Below are positions 9,569 to 18,113 of a stretch of DNA of 64,000 nt, in pieces (position 1 is the first letter of the stretch; each line of letters opens with the position of its first letter). The translations under genes and the position numbers were made by a program. Source of the stretch: Streptomyces sp. YIM 121038. Its GTDB lineage: Bacteria; Actinomycetota; Actinomycetes; Streptomycetales; Streptomycetaceae. The notes beneath the pieces were generated by a model. The model saw only the letters and a list, made by a program, of their open reading frames with translations, was not told where the DNA came from and made no database searches. The DNA lies in assembly GCF_006088715.1 (NCBI RefSeq), contig NZ_CP030771.1:5785501-5849500 (forward strand). The letters are read 5' to 3'.

Positions 9569-10515
9569 GGCAGGCCGAACTTCTTCGCGGTGCGTTCGCG
9601 CTGCCGGGCCCAGAGCAGCTTCTGGGTGAGCAGCGTGAACGTACCGGCGAGGACGATGCCGAGCAGATTGAGCAGGAGCTGCTCGGTGGAGCCCCAGGCC
9701 TGGCGGTACTCGTCGTAGCTGAAGGCCACCGCGGCGTTCGCCGCCGCCGGGACCGTCGTCACCGAGATGGCGACGCCCACGAGCGCGCCCGACTTCGCCG
9801 ATGTGAGCGAGAGGGTGCCCGCGGCGCCCGCGAGGACGGCCACGACGAAGGAGAACCAGTCGGGCCGGTAGATGAAGTTGGTGTTGGGGCGCTTGGCCTC
9901 CAGCGCCGCCTGGTCGAAGAGATCGACCGCGTCCATGAAGAAGCTGAAGGCCACCGTGACCGCCATGGCGATCGCGAAGCCCGCGATCAGCGCGATCAGG
10001 GAGCGCAGCGCCAGGCGCGGGGCGCGCTGCACGAGCGCCGTGCAGAAGCCCGCGAGCGGGCCGAACTCCGGGCCCACCGCCATCGCGCCCACGATGAGGA
10101 TCGCGTTGTCGAGGACGACGCCGCAGGCGGCGATCATCGTGGCGAGCGTGATGAAGGCGACGTACGTGATGGAGAGCGTGGACTCCTCGTGCGTGGCGTC
10201 CGCCAGGTGCTCCCACAGGACCGCGTCCGCGCCCTCGCCCGGCGCCTCGTCCTCCGCCTTGTCGGCGCGCAGGGACAGCGACAGGTCGATGTTCTCCAGG
10301 GCGATCGAGCCGTGCTTGTCGATCTCCAGGGCGCGCAGGCCGCCGAGCAGTTCGTCGCCCGCCTCCCGGGCCACGTCGCACATCACGATGTCGCCCGACG
10401 GGTTGCGGGCCGCGCCCGGCACGACGGCGAGGTGGGTCGTGCCGGGCGTCTTCTCGATCAGACGCACCACGGCGTCCGTCCGGTCCGCCGGGGTGATCAG
10501 GCGCAGATGGAGCAT
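9565..10515 (-). CDS. DUF389 family integral membrane protein
   Basis: 316 residues. An N-terminal soluble part (about 1-110) resembles the ACT-like region of DUF389 proteins. It is followed by about six membrane helices containing the family's conserved stretches [19 protein letters not shown] and [21 protein letters not shown]389 proteins are widespread in actinobacteria and their function is not established. It converges with glmM, sharing the four-base CTAG at the two stop codons. It lies downstream of coaA on the same strand with a 55-bp gap. Confidence 0.88.
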   Translation of the reverse strand: MLHLRLITPADRTDAVVRLIEKTPGTTHLAVVPGAARNPSGDIVMCDVAREAGDELLGGLRALEIDKHGSIALENIDLSLSLRADKAEDEAPGEGADAVLWEHLADATHEESTLSITYVAFITLATMIAACGVVLDNAILIVGAMAVGPEFGPLAGFCTALVQRAPRLALRSLIALIAGFAIAMAVTVAFSFFMDAVDLFDQAALEAKRPNTNFIYRPDWFSFVVAVLAGAAGTLSLTSAKSGALVGVAISVTTVPAAANAAVAFSYDEYRQAWGSTEQLLLNLLGIVLAGTFTLLTQKLLWARQRERTAKKFGLP

Positions 10516-10570
10516 GCCCGCACCTTAACGCCCGGCTGACGCGTCCCCTTCAGGCTTGGCGCGGGCCGGT

Positions 10571-11569
10571 TCAGAGCTTGCGCAGGCTGAGCCGGCGCAC
10601 CTTGTGGTCGGGGCCCTTGCGGATGATGAGCGTGGCGCGGCCGCGCGTGGGCGCCACGTTCTCCACCAGGTTCGGCTTGTTGATGGTCCGCCAGGTGGTG
10701 CGGGCGTAGTCGAGCGCCTCCTCCTCGGAGACCTGCGTGTACTTCCGGAAGTACGACGACGGGTTCTGGAAGGCGGTCTCGCGCAGCTTGCGGAACCGGT
10801 TCAGGTACCAGCGCTCGATGTCCTCGGCGCGGGCGTCGACGTACACGCTGAAGTCGAAGTAGTCGGCCAGGCCCACGCGGGTGCGGCCGTCCTTGCCGGG
10901 CAGGGCGGGCTGCAGCACGTTCAGCCCCTCGACGATGAGGATGTCCGGGCGGCGGACCGTCAGGCGCTGGCCGGGCACGATGTCGTAGATCAGGTGGGAG
11001 TAGACCGGCGCCGTCACCTCGTCCTTGCCCGCCTTGATGTCGGCGACGAAGCGGGTCAGCGCCCTGCGGTCGTACGACTCGGGGAAGCCCTTGCGCGACA
11101 TCAGGCCGCGCGCCTGGAGCTCCTTGGTGGGCAGCAGGAAGCCGTCCGTGGTCACCAGCTCCACGCGCGGGTGCTCGGGCCAGCGCGAGAGCAGGGCCTG
11201 GAGCAGCCGCGCCACCGTCGACTTGCCCACGGCGACGGAGCCCGCGACCCCTATGACGAAGGGCGTGCCCGACTGGGAGCCCTTCTCACCGGTGTCGCCC
11301 AGGAAGGTGTTGAGCGCTCCGCGCAGGCCGTCGGTGGCGCCCACGTAGAGGTTGAGGAGACGGGAGAGCGGGAGGTAGATGTCCCGCACCTCATCGAGGT
11401 CGATGACGTCGCCGAGGCCGCGCAGCTTCTCCAGCTCGGCGGCGGTCAGGGGCAGCGGCGTCTTTTCGCGCAGCGCGCTCCACTCGGAACGGGTGAGGTC
11501 GACGTAAGGGGTCGCCTCCGGCTTGTGCCGGTTGGCGCCCCGTGGCGGCGAGGAGACCAAAGAGATCAC
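10571..11569 (-). CDS. coaA: pantothenate kinase, type I
   Basis: 332 residues. It phosphorylates pantothenate with ATP, the first and rate-setting step of coenzyme A synthesis, and in the family is feedback-inhibited by CoA. The P-loop [12 protein letters not shown] is at about residues 105-116. The [17 protein letters not shown] and YSHLIYDI blocks typical of type I (prokaryotic) CoaA are all present. It is divergent from acpS across a 118-bp region containing tandem GGGGTG/CACCCC dyads. The pairing is sensible: CoA is the donor substrate of AcpS. Confidence 0.95.
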   Translation of the reverse strand: MISLVSSPPRGANRHKPEATPYVDLTRSEWSALREKTPLPLTAAELEKLRGLGDVIDLDEVRDIYLPLSRLLNLYVGATDGLRGALNTFLGDTGEKGSQSGTPFVIGVAGSVAVGKSTVARLLQALLSRWPEHPRVELVTTDGFLLPTKELQARGLMSRKGFPESYDRRALTRFVADIKAGKDEVTAPVYSHLIYDIVPGQRLTVRRPDILIVEGLNVLQPALPGKDGRTRVGLADYFDFSVYVDARAEDIERWYLNRFRKLRETAFQNPSSYFRKYTQVSEEEALDYARTTWRTINKPNLVENVAPTRGRATLIIRKGPDHKVRRLSLRKL

Positions 11570-11597
11570 AGTCCATTGTTACGGCAGTTTGAACGTC

Positions 11598-11646
11598 CGT
11601 GCGGGTGGGGTGTGTCACCCCCCGTGCGGGTGGGGTGTGTCACCCC
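11598..11646. promoter_or_regulatory. two tandem 15-bp dyads between coaA and acpS
   Basis: GGGGTG-TGT-CACCCC occurs twice (11607-11621 and 11632-11646) inside a 25-bp direct repeat. It lies in the divergent promoter region of coaA and acpS. It could be an operator pair; no regulator is identified. Confidence 0.45.
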
Positions 11647-11687
11647 CGTGCGGCTTCGTCGTCGGGGTGCCGTGATTAGCTGCCGCC

Positions 11688-12056
11688 GTGATTATTGGTG
11701 TGGGCATCGACGTGGCCGAGATCGATCGGTTCGCGGCCTCCCTGGAGCGGACGCCGGGGATGCGGGAACGGCTCTTCGTGGAGCGGGAGTTGCATCTGCC
11801 CGGCGGGGAGCGGCGCGGGGTCGCCTCGCTCGCCGCCCGGTTCGCCGCCAAGGAAGCCTTGGCCAAGGCCCTGGGTGCGCCGCCCGGGCTGCGCTGGACC
11901 GACGCCGAGGTGTACGTGGAGGAGACCGGGCAGCCCCGCCTTCGGGTCTCCGGGACCGTGGCCGCGCGGGCCGAGGCCCTGGGGGTGCGCGGGTGGCACG
12001 TCTCCCTGAGCCATGACGCGGGGGTGGCCTCCGCGGTCGTCATCGCGGAGGGGTAG
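11688..12056 (+). CDS. acpS: holo-[acyl-carrier-protein] synthase
   Basis: 122 residues from GTG at 11688. AcpS moves 4'-phosphopantetheine from CoA to the conserved Ser of acyl carrier proteins. Family motifs: [12 protein letters not shown] at the start (metal-binding Asp) and [13 protein letters not shown] in the middle (catalytic Glu/Lys). The C-terminal [18 protein letters not shown] ends the fold. Length fits the small trimeric AcpS type rather than Sfp-type enzymes. Confidence 0.96.
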   Translation: MIIGVGIDVAEIDRFAASLERTPGMRERLFVERELHLPGGERRGVASLAARFAAKEALAKALGAPPGLRWTDAEVYVEETGQPRLRVSGTVAARAEALGVRGWHVSLSHDAGVASAVVIAEG

Positions 12057-12059
12057 TCC

Positions 12060-12129
12060 GTGTCCGGCGCTTCGTGTCCGGCGCTTTGTGTCCGGTGCCT
12101 CGCGTCCCGTGCCTCGCGTCCCGTGCCGC
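12060..12129. repeat. five 14-bp tandem repeats between acpS and nnr
   Basis: Five 14-bp units drift from GTGTCCGGCGCTTC to GCGTCCCGTGCCGC. They fill most of the 112-bp gap and probably vary in number between strains. Confidence 0.8.
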
Positions 12130-12168
12130 GGCGCTGCCGGGGCGCGCGGTGTGCGCGAGACTTGGTGG

Positions 12169-13656
12169 ATGCGTACTGCGTATCGCGTGGAGGACGTACG
12201 GGCGGCCGAGCGCGCGCTGATGGCGCGGGTTCCCGAAGGGGCGCTGATGCAGCGGGCCGCGGCGGGGCTCGCCGTGGCCTGCGGGCAGCTGCTCGGGAAG
12301 GTGTACGGGGCGCGTGTCGCGCTCCTGGTCGGCAGCGGGGACAACGGCGGTGACGCGCTCTACGCCGGCGCGCGGCTCGCCCGGCGCGGGGCCGGGGTGA
12401 CGGCCGTGCTGCTCTCGCCGGAGCGGGCCCACGCGGGCGGGCTCGCGGCGTTGCGGGGGGCCGGGGGGCGGGTGGTCGACGGCTCGGGGGCCGGTTCCGG
12501 CTCTGGTTCCGCGGCCGATGCCGCGTTCGCTTCCCTCTCGGGTGCCGATCTCGTCGTCGACGGGATCGTGGGCATCGGCGGCAAGGGCGGCCTGCGGCCC
12601 GGCGCCGCCGAACTCGCCCGTGCCGCCGAGGAGTCCGGGGCCCTGGTCGTGGCCGTCGACCTGCCGAGCGGGGTCGACGCCGACACCGGCGAAGTGCGCG
12701 GCGCGGCCGTGCGCGCGGACGCGACCGTGACGTTCGGGGCGTACAAGCCGGGGCTCCTCGTCGATCCCGCCCGGGAGTACGCCGGGGCCCTGCGGCTCGT
12801 GGACATCGGGCTCGGCGGTGAACTCTCCGCGTACGCGCCCGCGGTGGAGGCCCTGCAGTACGCCGATGTGGAGCAGCTTCTTCCGGTGCCGGGGGCCGAG
12901 AGCGACAAGTACCGGCGCGGGGTCCTCGGGGTCGTCGCCGGGTCCGCCCGCTACCCGGGCGCGGCCGTCCTCACCGTCGCCGGGGCGCTGCGCGGGGGCG
13001 CCGGGGCCGTGCGGTACGTGGGGCCCGCCGCGGACGCCGTCATCGCCCGCTTCCCCGAGGCGCTGGTGTCGGCCGGGCCGGTGCCCCGGGCCGGGCGCGT
13101 GCAGGCCTGGGTGGTGGGGCCGGGACTCGGGGACGGGCACGGGGACGCGGGGGAGCGGCTGCGGGACGTGGTCGCCGCGGAGGTGCCCGTGCTCATCGAC
13201 GCGGACGGGCTGCGGCTCGTGGACGCCTCGGCCGTGCGGGAGCGGGGCGCGCCGACGCTGCTCACGCCGCACGCGGGGGAGGCCGCCGCGCTGCTCGGGG
13301 TGGGGCGGGCGGAGGTCGAGGCGGCCCGGCTCGACGCGGTGCGGGAGCTGGCCGGGCGGTACGGGGCCACGGTGCTGCTCAAGGGGTCCACGACGCTGGT
13401 CGCCGGGGCCGGCGGGGGTGTCGTACGGGTCAATCCGACGGGGACCGGGTGGCTGGCCACCGCGGGGAGCGGGGACGTGCTGTCGGGGCTTGCCGGGGCG
13501 CTGCTCGCGGCGGGGCTCGGGGCTCGGGACGCGGGGGCCGTGGGGGCGTTTCTGCACGGGCTCGCGGGGCGGCTCGCGGCGGAGGGGGCGCCGGTGGGCG
13601 CGCAGGACGTGGCGGAGGCCGTTCCGGCGGCCTGGCGGGACGTGCGGCGCGGCTAG
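12169..13656 (+). CDS. nnr: bifunctional NAD(P)H-hydrate epimerase / ADP-dependent NAD(P)H-hydrate dehydratase
   Basis: 495 residues from ATG at 12169. The enzyme repairs hydrated NAD(P)H. The N-terminal YjeF_N domain (about 1-215) epimerises it; it shows GSGDNGGDALYAGARLARRG and VAVDLPSGVDADTGEV. The C-terminal ribokinase-like dehydratase domain (about 225-490) shows SDKYRRGVLGVVAGS, IDADGL, TPHAGEAAALLG and the catalytic GTGWLATAGSGDVLSG. The start is chosen because MRTAYRVEDVRAAERALM matches the family N terminus; no strong ribosome site is visible. Longer readings would pass through the repeat array. Confidence 0.93.
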   Translation: MRTAYRVEDVRAAERALMARVPEGALMQRAAAGLAVACGQLLGKVYGARVALLVGSGDNGGDALYAGARLARRGAGVTAVLLSPERAHAGGLAALRGAGGRVVDGSGAGSGSGSAADAAFASLSGADLVVDGIVGIGGKGGLRPGAAELARAAEESGALVVAVDLPSGVDADTGEVRGAAVRADATVTFGAYKPGLLVDPAREYAGALRLVDIGLGGELSAYAPAVEALQYADVEQLLPVPGAESDKYRRGVLGVVAGSARYPGAAVLTVAGALRGGAGAVRYVGPAADAVIARFPEALVSAGPVPRAGRVQAWVVGPGLGDGHGDAGERLRDVVAAEVPVLIDADGLRLVDASAVRERGAPTLLTPHAGEAAALLGVGRAEVEAARLDAVRELAGRYGATVLLKGSTTLVAGAGGGVVRVNPTGTGWLATAGSGDVLSGLAGALLAAGLGARDAGAVGAFLHGLAGRLAAEGAPVGAQDVAEAVPAAWRDVRRG

Positions 13657-14040
13657 CGCGGGGCGCTTCGCGTTTCTGGGGTGTGCCGTCCGTCCGTCTT
13701 CTGGGGTTTGCCGTCCGTCCGTCTGCTGGGGGCGTGTCGGCCGTCCGTTCTCTGGGGTGTGCCGGCCGGCCGTGGTGGGGCGGGGCCGCCCCGGTATGTC
13801 CGTCCTCGCCGTCATCTGCGCGGGGCGGCCATCCCGCCCGACGCGGTGTACTCGGGGTGCTCCGGGCGGACATACCGGTGCGTCCCCTCTTGTTTCGTCG
13901 GCGGCTTTCCGCCGGTGGACCGGGAGCTCCCTCCCTGCGTGCGCCCTCTTGTTTCGTCGGCGGCTTTCCGTGCGTGGTGGCTTGCGCGGTGACGTCCCGT
14001 GCCGTCGTCCTTCTCCGCCGCTCTGAGAGACTGTTCGACG
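13657..14040. repeat. 384-bp repeat-rich spacer between nnr and alr
   Basis: No convincing gene. It contains drifting copies of a CCGTCCGTCCGT-TCTGGGG unit (about 13683-13765). There is a perfect 12-bp inverted repeat (CCGGTATGTCCG 13791-13802, CGGACATACCGG 13867-13878). A perfect 27-bp direct repeat (13885-13911 and 13944-13970) includes TCTTGTTTCGTCGGCGGCTT. The 59-bp spacing of the last repeat and the inverted repeat suggest a mobile or recombining intergenic element. Confidence 0.7.
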
Positions 14041-15198
14041 ATGACTGATACTGCACTGCCGCGTGTGCGCGCTGAGATCGACCTCGCTGCCCTTCGGGCC
14101 AACGTGCGGGCGCTGCGTGCGCACGCGCCCGGGGCCGCGTTCATGGCCGTCGTGAAGGCGGACGGGTACGGGCACGGCATGGTGCCGTGTGCCAAGGCCG
14201 CGTTGGACGCGGGGGCCGACTGGGTCGGGACCGCCACGCCGGAGGAGGCGCTCGCGCTGCGGGCCGCGGGTGTCGGTGGGCGCTTGATGTGCTGGCTGTG
14301 GACGCCGGGGTCGCCCTGGCGGGAGGCCGTCGAGGCGGACATCGACGTGTCGGTGAGCCGGGTGCAGGCCCTGGCCGAGGTCGCCGCCGCCGCGCGGGCC
14401 GCCGGGCGCACGGCCCGGGTGCAGCTCAAGGCCGACACCGGTCTCGGGCGCAACGGGTGCATGCCCGACGACTGGCCGGAGCTCGTGGGCGAGGCCCTGC
14501 GCGCGGAGGCCGACGGCCTGGTGAAGGTCACGGGCCTGTGGTCGCACTTCGCCTGCGCCGACGAGCCGGGGCATCCGTCGATCGCGCCGCAGCTGGGCAC
14601 GTTCCGCTCGATGGTCGGGTACGCCGAGGAGGCGGGCCTCCGCCCCGAGGTGCGGCACATAGCCAACTCCCCGGCCACGCTCACCCTGCCCGAGACGCAC
14701 TTCGACCTGGTGCGGCCGGGCATCGCGATGTACGGGGTCTCGCCCAGCCCCGAGATCGGGACGCCCGAGGACTTCGGGCTGCGTCCGGTGATGACGGTCG
14801 CCGCGGCCCTGGCCCATGTGAAGCGCGCCCCGGCGGGACACGGGGTGAGCTACGGACACCTCTACACCACGGCGGGCGAGACGACCCTGGGCCTGGTGCC
14901 CGCGGGCTACGGGGACGGCATCCCGCGGCACGCCTCCGGCACGGGCCCGGTGCTCGTCGGCGGCAAGTGGCGGACCGTCGCCGGACGCATCGCCATGGAC
15001 CAGTTCGTGGTGGACCTCGGCGGTGACGAGCCCGAGGTCGGCGCGGAGGCCGTGCTCTTCGGGCCAGGCGATCGCGGGGAGCCCACCGCCGAGGACTGGG
15101 CGCGGGCCGCGGGCACCATCGCGTACGAGATCGTGACGCGCATCGGCGCGCGCGTCCCGCGCGTCTATGTGAACGAGCGGCCGGGCACCGGCGACTGA
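14041..15198 (+). CDS. alr: alanine racemase
   Basis: 385 residues from ATG 14041 (MTDTALPRVRAEIDLAALRANV). This PLP enzyme makes D-alanine for peptidoglycan. The PLP-binding lysine is K39 in AVVKADGYGHG. The opposing catalytic tyrosine lies in GVSYGHLYTT, and the C-terminal active-site loop in GRIAMDQFVVDLG. The fold is a TIM barrel (about 10-245) plus a beta domain. In-frame residues upstream of 14041 come from the repeat region and are not included. It is followed 13 nt later by the hydrolase gene, probably in one operon. Confidence 0.96.
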   Translation: MTDTALPRVRAEIDLAALRANVRALRAHAPGAAFMAVVKADGYGHGMVPCAKAALDAGADWVGTATPEEALALRAAGVGGRLMCWLWTPGSPWREAVEADIDVSVSRVQALAEVAAAARAAGRTARVQLKADTGLGRNGCMPDDWPELVGEALRAEADGLVKVTGLWSHFACADEPGHPSIAPQLGTFRSMVGYAEEAGLRPEVRHIANSPATLTLPETHFDLVRPGIAMYGVSPSPEIGTPEDFGLRPVMTVAAALAHVKRAPAGHGVSYGHLYTTAGETTLGLVPAGYGDGIPRHASGTGPVLVGGKWRTVAGRIAMDQFVVDLGGDEPEVGAEAVLFGPGDRGEPTAEDWARAAGTIAYEIVTRIGARVPRVYVNERPGTGD

Positions 15199-15211
15199 AG
15201 AGGAGCGGCAC

Positions 15212-16411
15212 GTGGGCGAGGGCAGCACGGGGGCGGCCGCCGAGGTGGTCGGGGCGGTGGCGGGACGGCCGGGCGGCGCGGTGACGACGTGGCGGCGGGC
15301 CGGGGTCGCGGGCGCCGCCATAGGAGTCATCGCGGCGGGCGCCGCGGCCGGGGTCGCCATCGAGCGGCTCACGGTCGGGCGCGGCATGCGCAAGAAGGCC
15401 CGTCTCGCCCTCGACGCCTCGGGGCCGTACGGCTCCCTGCGCGGCACCCCCGGCAAGGCGTACGCCGACGACGGCACGGAGCTCGCCTTCGAAGTCGACG
15501 AGGTGGGCGCGGAGGGCTCCCAGGCCGCTCGGCGGCGCCGGCTGTTCGGGCGGCGGGCGCCCGCCCCCGTCACCGTCGTGTTCAGCCACGGCTACTGCCT
15601 CAGCCAGGACTCCTGGCACTTCCAGCGCGCCGCCCTGCGGGGCGTCGTCCGGGCCGTGTACTGGGACCAGCGCAGCCACGGGCGCTCGGGGCGCGGCGCG
15701 GCCCGCCTTCGCGACCGCGAGCCGGTCACCATCGACCGGCTCGGCCGGGACCTGAAGGCCGTCATCGACGCGGCCGCGCCCGAGGGGCCGCTGGTCCTCG
15801 TCGGGCACTCCATGGGCGGCATGACGACGATGGCCCTCGCCGACCAGTTCCCGGAGCTGATCCGGGAGCGGGTGGTGGGCGTCGCGCTGGTCGGTACGTC
15901 CGCCGGGGGGCTCGGGGAAGTCAACTTCGGGCTGCCGGTCGCGGGGGTGAACGCCGTGCGGCGCGTCCTGCCCGGCGTCCTGCGGGCGCTCGGCTCGCAG
16001 GCCGAGCTGGTGGAGCGCGGGCGGCGGGCCACGTCCGACCTGTTCGCGGGCATCATCAAGCGGTACTCGTTCTCGTCGAAGGACGTCGACCCGGCGGTCG
16101 CCCGGTTCGCGGAGCGCATGATCGAGTCCACGCCGATCGACGTGGTCGCGGAGTTCTACCCGGCGTTCACCGAGCACGACAAGGCCGACGCCCTCAAGCA
16201 CTTCGCCGAGCTGCCCGTGCTCGTGCTCGCCGGGGACAAGGACCTGGTCACGCCGAGCGAGCACAGCGAGGTGATCGCCGACCTGCTGCCGGACGCGGAG
16301 CTCGTCCTGGTGCCGGACGCCGGTCACCTGGTCATGCTGGAGCACCCGGAGGTGGTCACCGACCGCCTGGCGGACCTGCTGGCACGGACGGGCGCGGTCG
16401 GCACCGGCTGA
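15212..16411 (+). CDS. alpha/beta hydrolase with N-terminal membrane anchor
   Basis: 399 residues. A hydrophobic Ala/Gly helix (about residues 30-51) is followed by an alpha/beta hydrolase domain. The nucleophile is Ser200 in GHSMGG, the oxyanion region is FSHGYCLSQDSW, the acid is in GDKDLVTP and the catalytic His in DAGHLVMLEHP. Substrate unknown. GTG start after AGAGGAG. It lies between alr and tsaE, as in other streptomycetes, closely spaced with both (13 and 18 nt), so it is probably cotranscribed. Confidence 0.9.
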   Translation: MGEGSTGAAAEVVGAVAGRPGGAVTTWRRAGVAGAAIGVIAAGAAAGVAIERLTVGRGMRKKARLALDASGPYGSLRGTPGKAYADDGTELAFEVDEVGAEGSQAARRRRLFGRRAPAPVTVVFSHGYCLSQDSWHFQRAALRGVVRAVYWDQRSHGRSGRGAARLRDREPVTIDRLGRDLKAVIDAAAPEGPLVLVGHSMGGMTTMALADQFPELIRERVVGVALVGTSAGGLGEVNFGLPVAGVNAVRRVLPGVLRALGSQAELVERGRRATSDLFAGIIKRYSFSSKDVDPAVARFAERMIESTPIDVVAEFYPAFTEHDKADALKHFAELPVLVLAGDKDLVTPSEHSEVIADLLPDAELVLVPDAGHLVMLEHPEVVTDRLADLLARTGAVGTG

Positions 16412-16429
16412 CCGGTTACCGTGGGGCCC

Positions 16430-16945
16430 ATGGAAGCACCGCACAGCCCGGCCGTCCCCGCCGCCACCCTGAAGATCGCCGTCAACTCACCGGAGCAGAT
16501 GGGTGAGTTGGGCCGCCGCCTGGCCAAGATCCTGCGTCCGGGCGATCTCGTCATGCTCACCGGCGAGCTCGGCGCGGGCAAGACGACGCTGACGCGCGGC
16601 CTCGGCGAGGGCCTCGGCGTGCGCGGTGCCGTCACCTCGCCGACGTTCGTCATCGCCCGCGTCCACCCGCCCCTCGGCGACGGTCCCGCCCTGGTGCACG
16701 TGGACGCGTACCGCCTGGGCGGCGGGCTCGACGAGATGGAGGACCTGGACCTGGACGTGTCGCTTCCGGACTCCGTGGTCGTCGTCGAGTGGGGCGACGG
16801 CAAGGTCGAGGAGCTGTCGGACGACCGGCTGCACCTGGTCATCCACCGGGCCGTGGGAGACACCACGGACGAGGGACGCGAGATCACGGTGCACGGGATC
16901 GGGGCGCGCTGGCAGGACGCCGACCTGAGCGTCCTGGCCGTCTGA
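16430..16945 (+). CDS. tsaE: tRNA threonylcarbamoyladenosine biosynthesis ATPase TsaE
   Basis: 171 residues from ATG 16430; an in-frame GTG at 16421 would add three. TsaE is the ATPase that with TsaB and TsaD installs t6A37 in ANN-reading tRNAs. Walker A GELGAGKTTLTRG is at about residues 42-54. Other family blocks are VTSPTFVIAR, HVDAYRLGG and VVVEWGDGKVEE (Walker B-like region). The partner genes tsaB and tsaD follow within 3.5 kb on the same strand, separated by a small gene and an oppositely oriented gene. Confidence 0.93.
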   Translation: MEAPHSPAVPAATLKIAVNSPEQMGELGRRLAKILRPGDLVMLTGELGAGKTTLTRGLGEGLGVRGAVTSPTFVIARVHPPLGDGPALVHVDAYRLGGGLDEMEDLDLDVSLPDSVVVVEWGDGKVEELSDDRLHLVIHRAVGDTTDEGREITVHGIGARWQDADLSVLAV

Positions 16946-16947
16946 AA

Positions 16948-17039
16948 TTCCTTCGCCGGGTCGGCTGAGGTTCCTTCGCCGGGTCAGCTGAGGTCGTCTC
17001 TCCTGGCCGTCCGAGGTCGTCTCTCCGCGCCGTCCGGGG
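16948..17039. repeat. four 23-bp tandem repeats after tsaE
   Basis: Units at 16948-16970, 16971-16993, 16994-17016 and 17017-17039. The first two are near-identical (TTCCTTCGCCGGGT...GCTGAGG) and the last two share TCGTCTCTCC. This is an intergenic minisatellite. Confidence 0.75.
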
Positions 17040-17168
17040 TCGTTCTCCGGCTGCTCGACCCGTTCGGCCGTCCCGCCGGTTCGTCCTCGCCGCCCGGTCG
17101 GGGACTGCTGCCGTCCACATTTTCCGACAAGGCGTCGGTAAGATGTTGCGTGGCGGGTGCCGGGCGTG

Positions 17169-17207
17169 TTCACATGGATACCGGTACTGGTTAGGTCTAC
17201 CTAACCA
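17169..17207 (+). promoter_or_regulatory. candidate promoter with overlapping 20-bp palindromic operator
   Basis: TTCACA (17169-17174) and TTAGGT (17191-17196) with a 16-bp spacer form a possible promoter. Overlapping the -10 is a palindrome, TGGTTAGGT-CT-ACCTAACCA (17188-17207): nine-base arms around a 2-nt centre with no mismatch. Each half matches 13 of 19 positions of the Streptomyces DmdR/DtxR iron box as I recall it. The site is 31 nt upstream of the small gene at 17238. Operator function is inference. Confidence 0.55.
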
Positions 17208-17237
17208 CGTCTGCTCCCGAAGCCCCAGGAGGCGTCC

Positions 17238-17417
17238 ATGCCGGCTTCAGAACGAGACGTACAGCCCCGGCCGCAGGGGCTGACGGCGCAGCCGTCCAGT
17301 TGCTCGATGCGTGAGCTGCTCGCGTCGTGCGCCGCCGCGAGCGCCGTCTCCACGCCTCCGGCCGCACCTGTGCCCCAGGAAGCCCCCGTGGACGAACCGC
17401 GGCGCGACGCCGCGTGA
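17238..17417 (+). CDS. small 59-residue protein with MRELLASCAAASAVSTPP motif
   Basis: This short gene is not obvious from length alone but has an ideal ribosome site, AGGAGG at 17227-17232, 5 nt before ATG. The product has a polar N-terminal third, then SSCSMRELLASCAAASAVST, a short Ala-rich amphipathic stretch with two Cys seven residues apart, then a Pro-rich tail ending EPRRDAA. Codons are Streptomyces-like. I recall similar small proteins at this locus in other streptomycetes but know no function. The palindrome at its promoter suggests it is tightly regulated. Confidence 0.7.
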   Translation: MPASERDVQPRPQGLTAQPSSCSMRELLASCAAASAVSTPPAAPVPQEAPVDEPRRDAA

Positions 17418-17462
17418 CGCGATCAGGCGCCGCGTAACGGGGTCAGGCGCCGCGTAACGGGG

Positions 17463-18011
17463 TCACTTGACGACGACGACCGGCGTTTCGATGATCGCGA
17501 AGTCCCACATCGCGTTGCCGTCCTCGCGGGAGGAGCGGATGCCGCCGGTCTTCTTCGCCGGGTCCGGCTTCTCCGTGGAGCCGTTGAGCGCCGCGCTGAA
17601 CCCGACCGTTATGCCGTCGACCGTCGTGAAGCGCACGACGTGCTCGATCTGCCTGCCGTCCGAGCCGGTGACCTGGCCCTGGCGCGAGGTGACCTCGTAG
17701 GTGCCGGGCTCGGGGTCGACGGTGCTCGGCGTGACCTTGTACGTGCGCTTCGCCTTGCCGGAGTCGCCGACCAGCCAGACCCGGTCGCCCTCCAGCGAGT
17801 ACACGACCCGTTTGCCGGTGCCCGAGCGGTCCGGAAGGGCCAGCGAGCCGCCCTTGCCCTTGGGGGACTTCGTGGGGGTCGTGGGGGACTTGTCCGGCCG
17901 CGCGTTCAGGTCGTCCGGCGCGCTCGCGGAGGCCTGGTAGGCGAGGAATCCGACCACGGCGAGGGCGGCGGCGGTGAGCCCGGCCACGAATCCCGAGCTG
18001 GTCCTGGACAC
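17463..18011 (-). CDS. secreted/anchored L,D-transpeptidase-like protein lacking the catalytic cysteine
   Basis: 182 residues from GTG 18011. One N-terminal membrane helix or uncleaved signal (about 8-28) is followed by a Pro/Lys/Thr linker and a domain of about 120 residues. The domain has the YkuD L,D-transpeptidase outline: VVYSLEGDRVWLVGDSGKA at its start, DPEPGTYEVTSR, then GGIRSSREDGNAMWDFAIIETPVVVV at the end. In active enzymes the last block begins SHGCIRL; here it is KTGGIRSS, so the nucleophile Cys is Gly (about residue 157) and its partner His is Thr. Probably a structural or binding derivative. Longer upstream starts lack the signal-like N terminus. Confidence 0.75.
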   Translation of the reverse strand: MSRTSSGFVAGLTAAALAVVGFLAYQASASAPDDLNARPDKSPTTPTKSPKGKGGSLALPDRSGTGKRVVYSLEGDRVWLVGDSGKAKRTYKVTPSTVDPEPGTYEVTSRQGQVTGSDGRQIEHVVRFTTVDGITVGFSAALNGSTEKPDPAKKTGGIRSSREDGNAMWDFAIIETPVVVVK

Positions 18012-18113
18012 TGAGCCACCTTCCCTACGTACGGCTATGGAGTGACGGTAGCAGCAGGCGCACCCCTGGCCGGTGCGGCCGTGCGCGGGGCCTCGGAGCC
18101 GTAGGCTGTTCGC

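Noticed and set aside
12040..15573. Antisense open frame of about 1177 codons opposite nnr and alr
   Set aside because: Arg/Pro/Gly-rich nonsense translation opposite two confident genes.
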